From Zarea fungicola (taxonomy: Eukaryota > Ascomycota > Sordariomycetes > Hypocreales > Cordycipitaceae): a DNA stretch of 60,338 bases. Positions 35,281 through 45,022 of this stretch are shown in pieces. The translations under genes were made by a program, and so were the position numbers. Positions within the stretch are counted from its first letter, which is position 1; every line of letters begins with the position of its first letter. The DNA lies in contig FWCC01000312.1 in the NCBI GenBank assembly GCA_900169235.1, positions 1 to 60,338 of the forward strand, read 5' to 3'. A model generated the notes under the pieces. It made no database searches, was not told the origin of the DNA, and saw nothing but the letters and a program-made list of their open reading frames with translations.

Positions 35281-38274
35281 ATGAAGTTTTCCTTCATTTC
35301 GAAGGCTGCTTGTGCTGCCGTGCTTTATGCACAGAGCACTTGCGCATCCCTCGACAACAAGGCCCCTTGCAAGACCTATGTTACTTCTTACCTTGTTGCC
35401 GCTTCCAGCTGCCCACCGAACCCTGGGTATGTCACTGTGACGCGGCCGTACACTGGAACGGCCTCCATCACAGGCCCGACCACTGTAACAACAATCCCGC
35501 CTACTGGCACCATCCCCGGCACTGTTATTGTTGAAACTCCCAACAGCTATGTTACAGTGACTCGTCCTTACACTGGTACAGCACCCATCACGGGTCCCAC
35601 CACTGTAACAACAATCCCACCTACTGGCACCATCCCCGGCACTGTCATCGTTGAAACCCCAAACAGTTACATTACAGTGACTCGTCCTTACACTGGTACA
35701 GCACCCATCACGGGTCCAACCACTGTAACCACAATCCCACCTACTGGCACCATTCCTGGCACTGTCATCGTTGAAACTCCCCAGAGTTATATTACAGTGA
35801 CTCGTCCATACACTGGTTCAGCACCCATTACAGGGCCAACTACCGTCACGACAATTCAACCGACTGGCACTATCCCAGGCACTGTTATTGTTGAGACGCC
35901 TAATAGCTTTGTGACGATAACCAGACCTTATACTGGCACCATCCCTATTACGCAGCCCACAACAGTGACCACGATCCAACCTACTGGTACCATCCCGGGC
36001 ACTGTCATTATTGAAACTCCTGCTGGTTTCAGTATAGTGACGATAACTAGGCCGTATACCGGTTCAGTTCCTATTACAGGGCCAACTACCATCACGACCA
36101 TCCCGCCGACTGGTACTATCCCTGGCACTGTCATCATTGAGACGCCTAATAGCTTCATTACTATTACCCAGCCTTATACTGGTACAGTCCCCATCACAGG
36201 ACCAACGACTGTAACCACGATCCAGCCTACAGGGACCAACCCAGGGACTGTAATTATTCAGACTCCTGCAGTCAGCTTCATTACCATTACCCAGCCCTAC
36301 ACTGGTACTGTTCCTATCACAGGTCCCACCACTGTGACCACAATTCAACCAACTGGCACAAACCCAGGGACTGTGGTGATTCAGACCCCTGCCGTCAGCT
36401 TCATTACTATCACCCAGCCCTACACTGGTACTGTTCCTATCACAGGGCCGACGACCGTGACGACAATTCAACCAACTGGCACAAACCCTGGGACTGTGGT
36501 TATCCAGACTCCCGCCGTCAGCTTCATCACTATTACCCAGCCCTATACTGGAACAGTCCCCATCACCGGCCCAACCACTGTGACGACAATTCAGCCTACA
36601 GGTACCAATCCAGGGACTGTCGTTATTCAGACTCCTGCCGTTAGCTTTATAACAGTCACACAGCCCTACACTGGTACTATTCCTATCACAGGGCCAACAA
36701 CCGTCACAACCATTCAACCGACTGGCACAAACCCTGGAACTGTGGTTATCCAGACTCCTGCCGTCAGCTTCATTACTATTACCCAGCCTTACACTGGCAC
36801 AGTCCCGATTACAGGGCCAACAACAGTCACTACTATTCAACCGACTGGTACCAACCCCGGAACTGTGGTAATTCAGACTCCTGCCGTAAGCTTTATAACA
36901 GTCACACAGCCCTACACTGGCACAGTCCCCATTACAGGACCAACCACTGTGACGACGATCCAGCCAACTGGTACCAATCCAGGAACTGTTGTGATTCAAA
37001 CACCAAGCACATCAAGCACATCAAGCACAAACAGCTTCATCACTATTACCCAGCCATATACTGGTACAGTCCCAATCACAGAACCAACCACTGTAACGAC
37101 GATCCAGCCTACTGGTACCAACCCAGGCACTGTGGTAATTCAAACGCCGAACACCTACATCACTGTCACTCAGCCCTACACCGGCACGGTTCCCATTACA
37201 GGACCAACCACTGTGACGACGATCCAGCCAACTGGTACCAACCCAGGAACCGTTGTGATCCAAACACCAAGCGCACCAAGCACATCAAGCACGTCAAGCA
37301 CGTCAAGCACATCAAGCACATCAAGCACGTCAAGTACGTCAAGCACATCAAGCACATCAAGCACATCAAGCACATCAAGCACATCAAGCACATCAAGCAC
37401 ATCAAGCACATCAAGCACAAACACCTTCATCACCGTCACTCAGCCCTACACCGGCACGGCTCCCATTACAGGACCAACAACTGTGTCGACGATCCAACCT
37501 ACCGGCACAAGCCCAGGCACTGTGGTAGTTGAGACACCCATTCCTTCAGCTCCATGCAGTCCTGATGGATACTTCATCGCCAGCAACGAGCTCTTCTTGC
37601 TGAGTCTCGGCACTGGCCAGCCCACGTCCATTAAACAGGACATTGCCAATGGAGAGACTGTGAACTCCATCGGCTACAACCCTCTCGACAACTACCTGTA
37701 CGGCTTTTCCACTCCAACGTCAGGCATCACGTCGACGCAGCTCATCCGCATCGGTGGCGACGGTTCCATCCAGCGGTTCAACACCACCCTCCCCGTATCC
37801 AAGAACTATCCCGTGGGCGACGTCGACGACAAGGGCCAGTTCTGGGTCGGGCACTACGAGGGCGACTGGGTCCAGATCGATCTCGACCCGGCGTCCAAGA
37901 CATACTCGCAGGTCGTCAACCAAGGCACGGCGCCGTTCAACGGGTACATCAACGACTGGGCGTTTGTGCCCGGCACCCCGGACACGCTGTACACGATCAA
38001 CTCCAACGGCAACGGCGCCGAACTCTGGACGTTTGATACAAAGGGCCACACGTTCAAGATGATTACAGCCTGGCCCGACCTCAAGCTGCGCGGCACCATC
38101 AGAGACACGTGGGGCGCCCTCTTTGCCACGGGTCCCGGCGAGCTCCTCGGCATGGACAATCAGTTTGGTTACATCTACAAGTTCCCGCTTTCAGGCTCCG
38201 GCCAGCCGCAGAAATTCCTGAATGGGCCGCCCTCGAGTGGTTCGGACGGTGCCAGATGCATTCTCGCAAAGTAA
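35281..38274 (+). CDS. Secreted adhesin-like protein: 16 Thr-rich flocculin-like repeats plus C-terminal propeller-like domain, 997 aa
   Basis: A single exon. A signal peptide (about residues 1-22) and a short Cys-containing region (to 49) come first. Sixteen tandem repeats of 40-42 residues follow (50 to about 755), built on YITVTQPYTGTVPITGP then TTVTTIQPTGTNPGTVVIQTP. This Thr/Pro pattern resembles flocculin-type repeats, which are O-glycosylated wall spacers. Repeats 1-6 are of an RPYTG/VETP type and 7-16 of a QPYTG/IQTP type. A (SST)n tract interrupts repeats 15 and 16. The last 240 residues (from CSPDGYFIAS) form a globular beta-rich domain with recurring NSIGYNPLDNYLYG-like strands, resembling the DUF6923/beta-propeller type. 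There is no GPI tail. It probably acts at the cell surface or in the matrix; the ligand is unknown. Confidence 0.85.
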   Translation: MKFSFISKAACAAVLYAQSTCASLDNKAPCKTYVTSYLVAASSCPPNPGYVTVTRPYTGTASITGPTTVTTIPPTGTIPGTVIVETPNSYVTVTRPYTGTAPITGPTTVTTIPPTGTIPGTVIVETPNSYITVTRPYTGTAPITGPTTVTTIPPTGTIPGTVIVETPQSYITVTRPYTGSAPITGPTTVTTIQPTGTIPGTVIVETPNSFVTITRPYTGTIPITQPTTVTTIQPTGTIPGTVIIETPAGFSIVTITRPYTGSVPITGPTTITTIPPTGTIPGTVIIETPNSFITITQPYTGTVPITGPTTVTTIQPTGTNPGTVIIQTPAVSFITITQPYTGTVPITGPTTVTTIQPTGTNPGTVVIQTPAVSFITITQPYTGTVPITGPTTVTTIQPTGTNPGTVVIQTPAVSFITITQPYTGTVPITGPTTVTTIQPTGTNPGTVVIQTPAVSFITVTQPYTGTIPITGPTTVTTIQPTGTNPGTVVIQTPAVSFITITQPYTGTVPITGPTTVTTIQPTGTNPGTVVIQTPAVSFITVTQPYTGTVPITGPTTVTTIQPTGTNPGTVVIQTPSTSSTSSTNSFITITQPYTGTVPITEPTTVTTIQPTGTNPGTVVIQTPNTYITVTQPYTGTVPITGPTTVTTIQPTGTNPGTVVIQTPSAPSTSSTSSTSSTSSTSSTSSTSSTSSTSSTSSTSSTSSTSSTSSTSSTNTFITVTQPYTGTAPITGPTTVSTIQPTGTSPGTVVVETPIPSAPCSPDGYFIASNELFLLSLGTGQPTSIKQDIANGETVNSIGYNPLDNYLYGFSTPTSGITSTQLIRIGGDGSIQRFNTTLPVSKNYPVGDVDDKGQFWVGHYEGDWVQIDLDPASKTYSQVVNQGTAPFNGYINDWAFVPGTPDTLYTINSNGNGAELWTFDTKGHTFKMITAWPDLKLRGTIRDTWGALFATGPGELLGMDNQFGYIYKFPLSGSGQPQKFLNGPPSSGSDGARCILAK
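35428..37545 (+). repeat. Coding minisatellite: 16 repeats of about 123 bp
   Basis: Sixteen in-frame units of about 120-126 bp (longer in units 13 and 15) encode the flocculin-like repeats. Neighbouring units in the second block (units 7-13) share most codons. The first six form a distinct subtype. Such arrays change copy number by unequal recombination. Confidence 0.92.
37275..37419 (+). repeat. 9-bp coding microsatellite TCAAGCACA, about 16 copies
   Basis: TCAAGCACA/TCAAGCACG repeats in frame and encodes Ser-Ser-Thr (SST)n between repeats 15 and 16 of the surface protein. A short version lies at about 37010-37030. It is expected to vary in length between strains and would lengthen the glycosylated stalk. 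Confidence 0.92.
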
Positions 38275-38834
38275 TCATATTTGCGTGTCGCTGACTTTGG
38301 AGCCCCTGGTTGCGAGGGCTGTTTTCTTTTCTAGAGTACTTATTTTGTTCATTCCTTAATCAGTTTGTGATATTTACGCGCTTTAATAAATATAACCACA
38401 AATACATGTGCAGCTCGAACCGGCCACCGCGTTTGTCATGACTCTTGCTCCCATTGTTGTAGAGACTTGAAGGGATATGATATTAATATAATACCAACCT
38501 TGCAGATAGCGTCATTCAATGTGGATACAAACAAACTCCCTTGCCAATTCATCGTAATTCCGCCGCATTCAATCACAAAGCCATCCATACCTTCTAGTAA
38601 AATATATAATACGTAACTCAGGGTATCTTATTCATCCCCCCGTCTCCCCCAGCCCCGAAAACACACCTGCTCGCTCGCCGAGCATGCCTTTAGATGTACA
38701 TTTATCTTTTTTCCGTCCTCAGTCACCGAAAGCTCTGGTTGAAGCATATAATTGACATTGGTCCCCTTTTATTCAGGGTTTGGATTTAATGTTTACCCAA
38801 GTCAATCGCTTCCCCCCTCCCACTCCTCTAATCT
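38275..38834. other. Spacer between convergent genes
   Basis: 3' flanks of the repeat-protein gene and of the Arp1 gene meet here. AATAAA-like words (for example near 38385) fit polyadenylation. No coding region is seen. Confidence 0.55.
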
Positions 38835-40168
38835 TTATGAAAACCTAGTGTGAATGATTTCGGGATTCTCATGCCAGTCGTCAACGCTCACCCACATCTG
38901 TGTCTGTTAGTACAAGTGTCCGTGTCAATGCATTCACGTGTAAAACATACTTTGCGGAAAGTACTCAATCCAGCAAGAATACTACCACCAATCCACGTCG
39001 AGTATTTGCGCTCTGGTGGCGCAAAAATCTTGATTCTCATATCCTTGACCGCCAGCTTTTGCAGCTCCGTCAGCAGACGGTCGCCAAAGCCCTTGGTCAG
39101 CGTGCTGCCGCCGGACAGCACAATGTTGCTGTACAGGGACTTGCGCAGGTCCAGATCCGTCCGGTTGATGGCGTCCACCACAATCTGGTGCACGCCGGGG
39201 TACTCTAGTCCAATAATTTCGGGGTCGAATAGAATCTCCGGTGCTCGGAATCGTTCGGTACCAATCTGTTACCTTGTTAGTCCGACGCGACTTCAACTTG
39301 TCCACTTTCCCCAGGGTCTTGGATGGAATTCGCTTGCCTTTAATTTATGACCGTCGGGCAGCGTATACTCGGCGAATTTGGGGTCATTCGCTTTGACGCC
39401 TAGCCACTCTCGCTCCTCCTTCTTGGGGTCCGGGGAAATATATGACACAGACTCCTTGATTAAGCGGACCACTTCCTTCTCCGCACTCGTGTGGAATACG
39501 TAGCCGCTCTTGCGTAGCAGCGTTTGTAAATGTTCCGTCACGTCGCGGCCGGCCACGTCAATGCGTCGAATGCTACTCGGCATCGCGAACCCCTCATACA
39601 CAGGTACGGCGTGCGACACGCCATCGCCGGCATCTAGGACAATGCCTGTTGTGCGTCCGCTCGCGTACAGTGATAGGACGGCCTGGATCGATGTGTGTAG
39701 CGCAGGCACGTTGAACGTCTCGAATAGGACTTGTGCCGCCGTTTCTCGGTTGCTCCTAGGGTTCAGGGGCGGTTCCGTCAATAGGACGGGATGCTGGGGG
39801 TACGTTAGCCAACATGCTGCCGGATTGCATTATTGGTATTGTTTTTTATTTCCACAAACCTCTTCGCTCAGCGTCTTTAAACCTTCCCCGTATACGTACT
39901 CCCATATCCGCTCCATGTCGTCCCAGTCCGTGACAATGCCGTGCTCGAGGGGATACCGAATCTTTAGCAACCCCCTCAGCTCGCTGGCTGCTTTTTGGCC
40001 GATAAACACATCGCCCTCCAGCGCGCCGGCCAGCACACGCAGGTGTTTAGGCCGTCCTACCCATGACGGAAATACGCATTTCGGCAGGTCCTCGCCCGCG
40101 AAGCCGGCTCGAATCGTCCCTGAGCCATTGTCGAGCACAATGGGCGCGTTGTGTAGAATTTCCGTCAT
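38835..40168 (-). CDS. Actin-related protein Arp1 (centractin, dynactin subunit), 380 aa
   Basis: Arp1 forms the short actin-like filament of dynactin, which links dynein to cargo in hyphae (Neurospora ro-4 is the counterpart). Four exons: 40168-39860, 39793-39338, 39265-38951 and 38897-38835, all in phase 0, total 381 codons. Introns are 66, 72 and 53 bp. The second has donor AG|GCAAGC, a GC-AG intron; conservation (GHKLK joined to [10 protein letters not shown]) leaves no other good choice. Diagnostic features are [19 protein letters not shown] (nucleotide-binding loop 1), [56 protein letters not shown] and the end [21 protein letters not shown] with [11 protein letters not shown]. Length and motifs fit Arp1 rather than actin or other Arps. 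The gene shares a promoter with the APSES regulator gene. Confidence 0.97.
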
Positions 40169-40943
40169 TTTGTTGAATTTTAGTTATTTTTTTTCGGCTC
40201 TTGTCGATTTTTCAAACCGCCTGCAGGGTCTTGTTGTTGACTTGGCTGCCAGATTACGCAGTTGGAGCTGTGCGCGCCGCCCACTTACAGCAAACAGAGC
40301 TGTAATGCGAGAATTACCACGTCTTGTCGCAAAATGGAGAATATTTCCAGCCTGACTCCAACGTGGACAGGTCAAAAAATATGCGCCCCTTGAATTTGGG
40401 CCGCAAAGTTTTGTCTCGACTCTCAATCAATGGCGGCCTATTGAAATTGCCCAGGGGAGCTTTCAAGCCCAAGAGCCACTCTCGCGCTGGCGTTTGTGCC
40501 CATTGGACACGGCCCGCCCCTTTAGCATTCCGGCATGTCACAGTCACGTGCAGCCACCTCTTTAGCAGAAACGTCCCACGCTCACGCTTACTGGTACGCT
40601 CTCCCTCAGGCGCCTCAGGCACGAACCACTTAAACTCACCTCGCGTCGATGCGCGTCTCCTCCCTCGCAAACCGCGTCGACGACGTGCCAGCCTGCAATT
40701 TGCAAAAGCTTCCAACCTCAAACCCTGTCATCACGGCCAGGGCTGCAATTGACGCATGTTTGCGCACTCTATGGTCTTTTTCTTCAATATCCTACTGCAA
40801 GCATCCCTTCCATTTCTCGTATACTTTTGATTGCGTGCACGCTGCTCCCCCACAAACGTTGCTGCCCGCCTGCATTGGAAGCACCTCTCATCCAAGCTCT
40901 CGTCCGCATTGCTGTGCTATATCATTCTGTTGCCACCACAAAA
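40169..40943. promoter_or_regulatory. Bidirectional promoter of arp1 and the APSES regulator gene
   Basis: Start codons of the two divergent genes are 775 bp apart. Three ACGCG cores (written CGCGTC on the plus strand) lie at 40642-40647, 40652-40657 and 40673-40678. ACGCG is the core of the MCB element bound by MBF, the complex that the downstream APSES protein would belong to. A CACGTG E-box lies at 40545-40550. No coding region is seen. Confidence 0.5.
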
Positions 40944-43170
40944 ATGGTCAAGGCTCCTCCGCCACCGCCTGCCACCGGCCCTGGTATTTACAGTGCCACA
41001 TACAGTGGTGTGAGTGTCCCAAATATTCATGCTGGTGGCCAGTCGACTCGAGGTTCGGATGCAAGTGCATCTCGAAATCCTTGGCCCGGCACCTTTGCAG
41101 TGGAGCCCATCGCTAATTCTGCTCTAGATTCCCGTCTATGAATACCAGTTTGGAGCCGAATTGAAGGAGCATGTTATGCGAAGGAGACATGATGACTGGA
41201 TCAATGCGACACATATCCTAAAGGCCGCGGGCTTTGACAAGCCTGCCCGAACCAGAATCTTGGAACGCGACGTTCAGAAGGATGTCCACGAAAAGATTCA
41301 AGGCGGTTACGGCAAATATCAAGGTTGGTAGCCGACCTTAATCTGCTCCGACGGCCTACTAACCATTCTAGGAACCTGGATTCCTCTCGAGAGCGGCGAG
41401 TCTCTCGCTCAGAGACACAGTGTATACGACCGACTGCGGCCCATCTTTGAATATGTCCCCGGCAATGAGAGCCCTCCACCAGCCCCTCGGCATGCCAGCA
41501 AACCCAAAGCCCCCAAGGTGAAGCCACCACCGTTGCCGAAATGGGGTGCTAGTAGGTCGTCACATCTCCTGCAAGCCGCCACCAAGCTGACAGCAGCCTC
41601 AGGCACTGTACCGATGCGCGATGAGTATGAAAACACAGACACCATGATGGCTGAAGACGACACTCCCGATAATCTCACCATAGCCTCCGCGTCATACATG
41701 GCGGAAGACGACCGCTACGACATGGCACAAGTGTCAACCGGCCACAGAAAGCGCAAGAGGGAAGAGCACATGCACGACCTCACCGAACAACAACACTCCC
41801 TCTACGGCGACGAGCTCCTGGATTACTTTTTACTGTCTAGAAACGAGCAACCTGCCGTAAAGCCCGATCCTCCACCAAATTTCCAGCCCAACTGGCTCAT
41901 CGATGCTGAGAATCATACTGCGCTCCACTGGGCCTGCGCAATGGGTGATGTCGATGTCGTCAAGCAGTTGAAAAAGTTTAATGCCGGCATTGCCGTCAAG
42001 AACATCCGCGGGGAGACACCACTTATGCGGTCTGTCAACTTTACCAATTGTTACGAAAAGCAGACGTTTCCAGCTGTCGTCAAGGAGCTATTTGAAACTG
42101 TCGACGCCCGAGACAATGCAGGATGCACTGTTATCCATCATGCTGCCGTCATGAAGAACGGCCGCGTATTCAGCCCTTCATGCTCGCGCTACTACCTCGA
42201 TAACCTGCTCAATCGACTACAAGAATCCATGGAGCCTGCTGCTTTCCAGCTGCTGCTCGACGTCCAGGACAGCGACGGCAACACCGCTCTTCATCTAGCC
42301 GCCCACAGGAACGCTCGCAAGTGCATTCGCGCTCTGCTGGGCCGCAACGCCTCTACCGATATCCCCAATCTCGAAGGCGTCCGTGCTGAGGATCTCATTA
42401 TGGAGCTGAACGCCTCTAAGAAGGAGCGTGGCCCACAGCGGTCATCATCGCCATTCGCACCAGATTCCCAAAAGCACGCCTCCTTCCGGGACGTCTTCGC
42501 GGACGCGCCGTCCAAAAAGGCCCCTCAGTCGTTTCAGTCGGCAGCAGCCACTACGGTGCAGTCTCGTATTTCGCCGCTCATTCTAGAAAAGTTTCAGGAT
42601 TTAGCCAAGAGCTATGACGAAGAGTGGAATGAAAAGAATGTGGCAGAAACAGAAGCACGACGCATACTCAGCAACACGCAGACGGAGCTCAATGCCGCCC
42701 ACCAGCAAATTGCAGAGCTCGAGTCGCAACTAGAACCGGATGACGTGGCGACCAGGATTATGAATGAAGCCAACCTCGCAAAGCACCAGGTCCTGTCGCT
42801 CATTACGCATCAGAACCGCATGCATATATCCCAGGCCGTCGACGGTGAACTTGGCCGTATCAATGGCGACGGTGGCCAAAACGAGACATATGACGAGCGC
42901 TTAGCCCTCGCACGCCAGCTCAGCCACATGCTCACTGAGCAGCGCATGGCGGAGACGGAATATGTCGACGCCCTGAGCATGGTGGGCGTCGGCGACAAGA
43001 TTGAAAGGTACCGCAAGCTTTTGAAGCGCTGCCTGGATCCCAAGGACGGCGAGAGCTTTGACAATAATCTCGACAGCATCATTGAGCTAATGGAGGAGGA
43101 GCGGGACCTGCAAGACAGAGACGGCTCGACGGTCGCCCCCGAGCCCATGGAAATTGCCGTTGGCATATAA
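40944..43170 (+). CDS. APSES-ankyrin transcription factor of the Mbp1/Res1/Res2 (MBF) family, 686 aa
   Basis: DNA-binding subunit of the MBF-type complex that drives G1/S genes. Three exons: 40944-41009, 41128-41323 and 41372-43170, with introns of 118 and 48 bp (donors GTGAGT and GTTGGT; branch CTAAT/CTAAC), joined in phase. Residues about 22-125 form the APSES/KilA-N domain ([43 protein letters not shown]). A basic patch, HRKRKREEH, near residue 212 is a likely nuclear signal. Ankyrin repeats span about 265-440 ([41 protein letters not shown]), as in Swi6/Mbp1. A coiled coil follows at about 470-530 and a helical C terminus that mediates partner binding in the family. Filamentous ascomycetes usually have one Swi6-like and one Mbp1-like paralog; the intact APSES domain marks this as the DNA-binding one. 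Confidence 0.94.
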
Positions 43171-43624
43171 ATGCCATTTTGCACCGACATCCCGACTCGC
43201 CATTTTCTCCTTCCATATTGTCAAAAGTTATATATATACCAGCCGATTGCAATCTGTTTAGTCGATTCTTTTTTTTACAAGGGCGTTGAGGGTTACTGGT
43301 GTAATGGGTTGGCGTGTGACTGCCACGGCCAAATTGGCGCAGGGAATGGGCAATAATTGGATTTCTTTTTGTTTGTTTCTTTCATTCTTTAATGTTGTGA
43401 TAATCATTTATCTATATGTTGAGAATCGATATGCCACTAGTTAATGACCAAGATGAAGTGAATGGCCGCTGTCATATTACGAGATGTGCTACATTCTGAG
43501 TGATGAGGCAAATGATGAATATTCCAATGTTGTTGTATTGCAGGTAAATGTTAAGTATCATTAGATAGCCTACGGCGGCCTCTGCTTCTCTTTTCTCTTG
43601 ACTGTTTTTTCCAAAATCGCCATT
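43171..43624. other. Spacer between convergent genes
   Basis: AT-rich 3' flanks of the APSES gene and the lipase gene. No coding region is seen. Confidence 0.55.
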
Positions 43625-45022
43625 CTAAACCAAGGGACCGGTGGGTTTGCCCAAAATGTCCAGAAACGCATTAATCAAGAACCCCGGAATGTACTTGCTC
43701 CCGCGAATGTCAAAGAAGCCCGACGGGACCGTCTGCCTCGTGCACCCGCGCACCTGCTCCTCGCCATTCATGACGCTGTGCAAAAAGTCCATTGCCCGAC
43801 CCGTGCCCGCAAGAGGCATGGTGACGTGCGTGCCCGTCTGGTCGCGGTAGTACGCCAGCGACGGGGCGCCGTTGCTGCAGTAGTAGTCGACGAGGTCGTC
43901 CGTGTCCTCGACATGGGAGAGCTGGTCCAGGACGCCCTTGTACACAAAGAGGGGCACGTCCGGGACGGCGCGGCCGCCGAGGCTGTTGGCGGCAAAGATG
44001 TCCTGCGAGAGCGGCTCGGCGAGGAAGGCGTCCGGGTCCTCAAAGATGGCGAGGGCGTCCTGGCCAACCCACTCGGCAATGGTGGGCACCTGGCACTGCG
44101 ACGCGGCGCGGTCGAACCGGGCGCGGAACTCGGGCTTGATGCGCGGCGCGGCGAGGGCTGCAAACGCCGGGTACTCCTGGCCCAGGCCGTGCATGGCGTT
44201 GAGCAGGAGCCCGGCAAAGGCGCCCTTGTTGAGGGACTGGATGCCCTTTGGCAGGTCGGGCACGAGCCCGCCCACGGCCGCGCCGACAATGTTGGTCAGC
44301 TCGGGCGCGTACTCGGCGCGGAGCTCCAGCGCGCCGGTCGTCGCGATGCCGCCGCCCGAGTACCCCCAGAGGGCGTACTTGGTGTTGCGGTTGTCGTCGC
44401 CGCCCCGCCGTATGCCGGAGAACTCGCCGGAGCGGTCGGCGGCGCGGAGGCCGTCGAGGATGGCGTGCGCGGCGTTGGCGCGCGCGAGCCAGGCAGACTT
44501 GGGACCCTGGTGGTCCGGCATGATGACGACCCAGCCCTGCTGGAACGCGGTGTCGATGGTGCCGAGTTCCGCCTGGTTGACGAGGATGCCGAAGAACTTG
44601 GACTTGGCGCCGAATTGGAGCGCGTAGGACGGCGCACAGTCGATGGTGGGGGCGTCCTCGGCCATCTGGTACGAGAGGATCTTGCCCATGTCGGCGTTGT
44701 GGGGCACCATGATGCTCAGGACGGTGGCCGTGTCGTTGCCAAAGGTGTCGGTCGTTTTGTAGAGCACCTGGTACTGGCCCTGCAGGTTGAGCGGCTTGAT
44801 GCCGAGCGCGGAGATGGGCAGGGGCGTCTTGCGCCAGCGGAGGATGTCGCCATTCTGAACCTGGGCGAGTGTCGCCGCGTCCGGGACTGTGTAGAAGTCG
44901 TCATGGGTAGGTGGGAGAGGACCTTGGATGGTGCGGTCCTCGAGCTCGGTGATGGGAACTGAAAGGGCGGCGGCCGCACAGGCGGCGGCGGCGGTCGTGA
45001 TAAGTCGACAAAGGCCAACCAT
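43625..45022 (-). CDS. Secretory lipase (LIP family), 465 aa
   Basis: A single exon. The signal peptide is about residues 1-20 (MVGLCRLITTAAAACAAAAL), so the enzyme is exported. It matches the fungal/bacterial secretory lipase family (PF03583, Candida LIP-like), which hydrolyses triacylglycerols and esters. The alpha/beta-hydrolase nucleophile elbow is GYSGGG (Ser222). Asp366 (VYKGVLDQLSHVED) and His399 (TGTHVTM) sit at the expected places for the acid and base. Cysteines and two NxT/S sequons are present. The length is typical of the family. Third codon positions are very GC-rich, which produces a 454-codon false open frame on the other strand. Confidence 0.92.
   Translation of the reverse strand: MVGLCRLITTAAAACAAAALSVPITELEDRTIQGPLPPTHDDFYTVPDAATLAQVQNGDILRWRKTPLPISALGIKPLNLQGQYQVLYKTTDTFGNDTATVLSIMVPHNADMGKILSYQMAEDAPTIDCAPSYALQFGAKSKFFGILVNQAELGTIDTAFQQGWVVIMPDHQGPKSAWLARANAAHAILDGLRAADRSGEFSGIRRGGDDNRNTKYALWGYSGGGIATTGALELRAEYAPELTNIVGAAVGGLVPDLPKGIQSLNKGAFAGLLLNAMHGLGQEYPAFAALAAPRIKPEFRARFDRAASQCQVPTIAEWVGQDALAIFEDPDAFLAEPLSQDIFAANSLGGRAVPDVPLFVYKGVLDQLSHVEDTDDLVDYYCSNGAPSLAYYRDQTGTHVTMPLAGTGRAMDFLHSVMNGEEQVRGCTRQTVPSGFFDIRGSKYIPGFLINAFLDILGKPTGPLV

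Noticed and set aside
36064..36999. 311-codon minus-strand frame within the repeat protein
   Set aside because: A by-product of the 123-bp repeats on the plus strand, which encode the sensible Thr-rich product.
35428..37545. Regular repeats as a CRISPR-like array
   Set aside because: The units are contiguous, in frame and code for protein, with no unique spacers; the genome is eukaryotic.
43598..44962. 454-codon open frame on the plus strand, opposite the lipase
   Set aside because: Produced by strong GC bias at third codon positions of the lipase; composition is unnatural and no motif is present.
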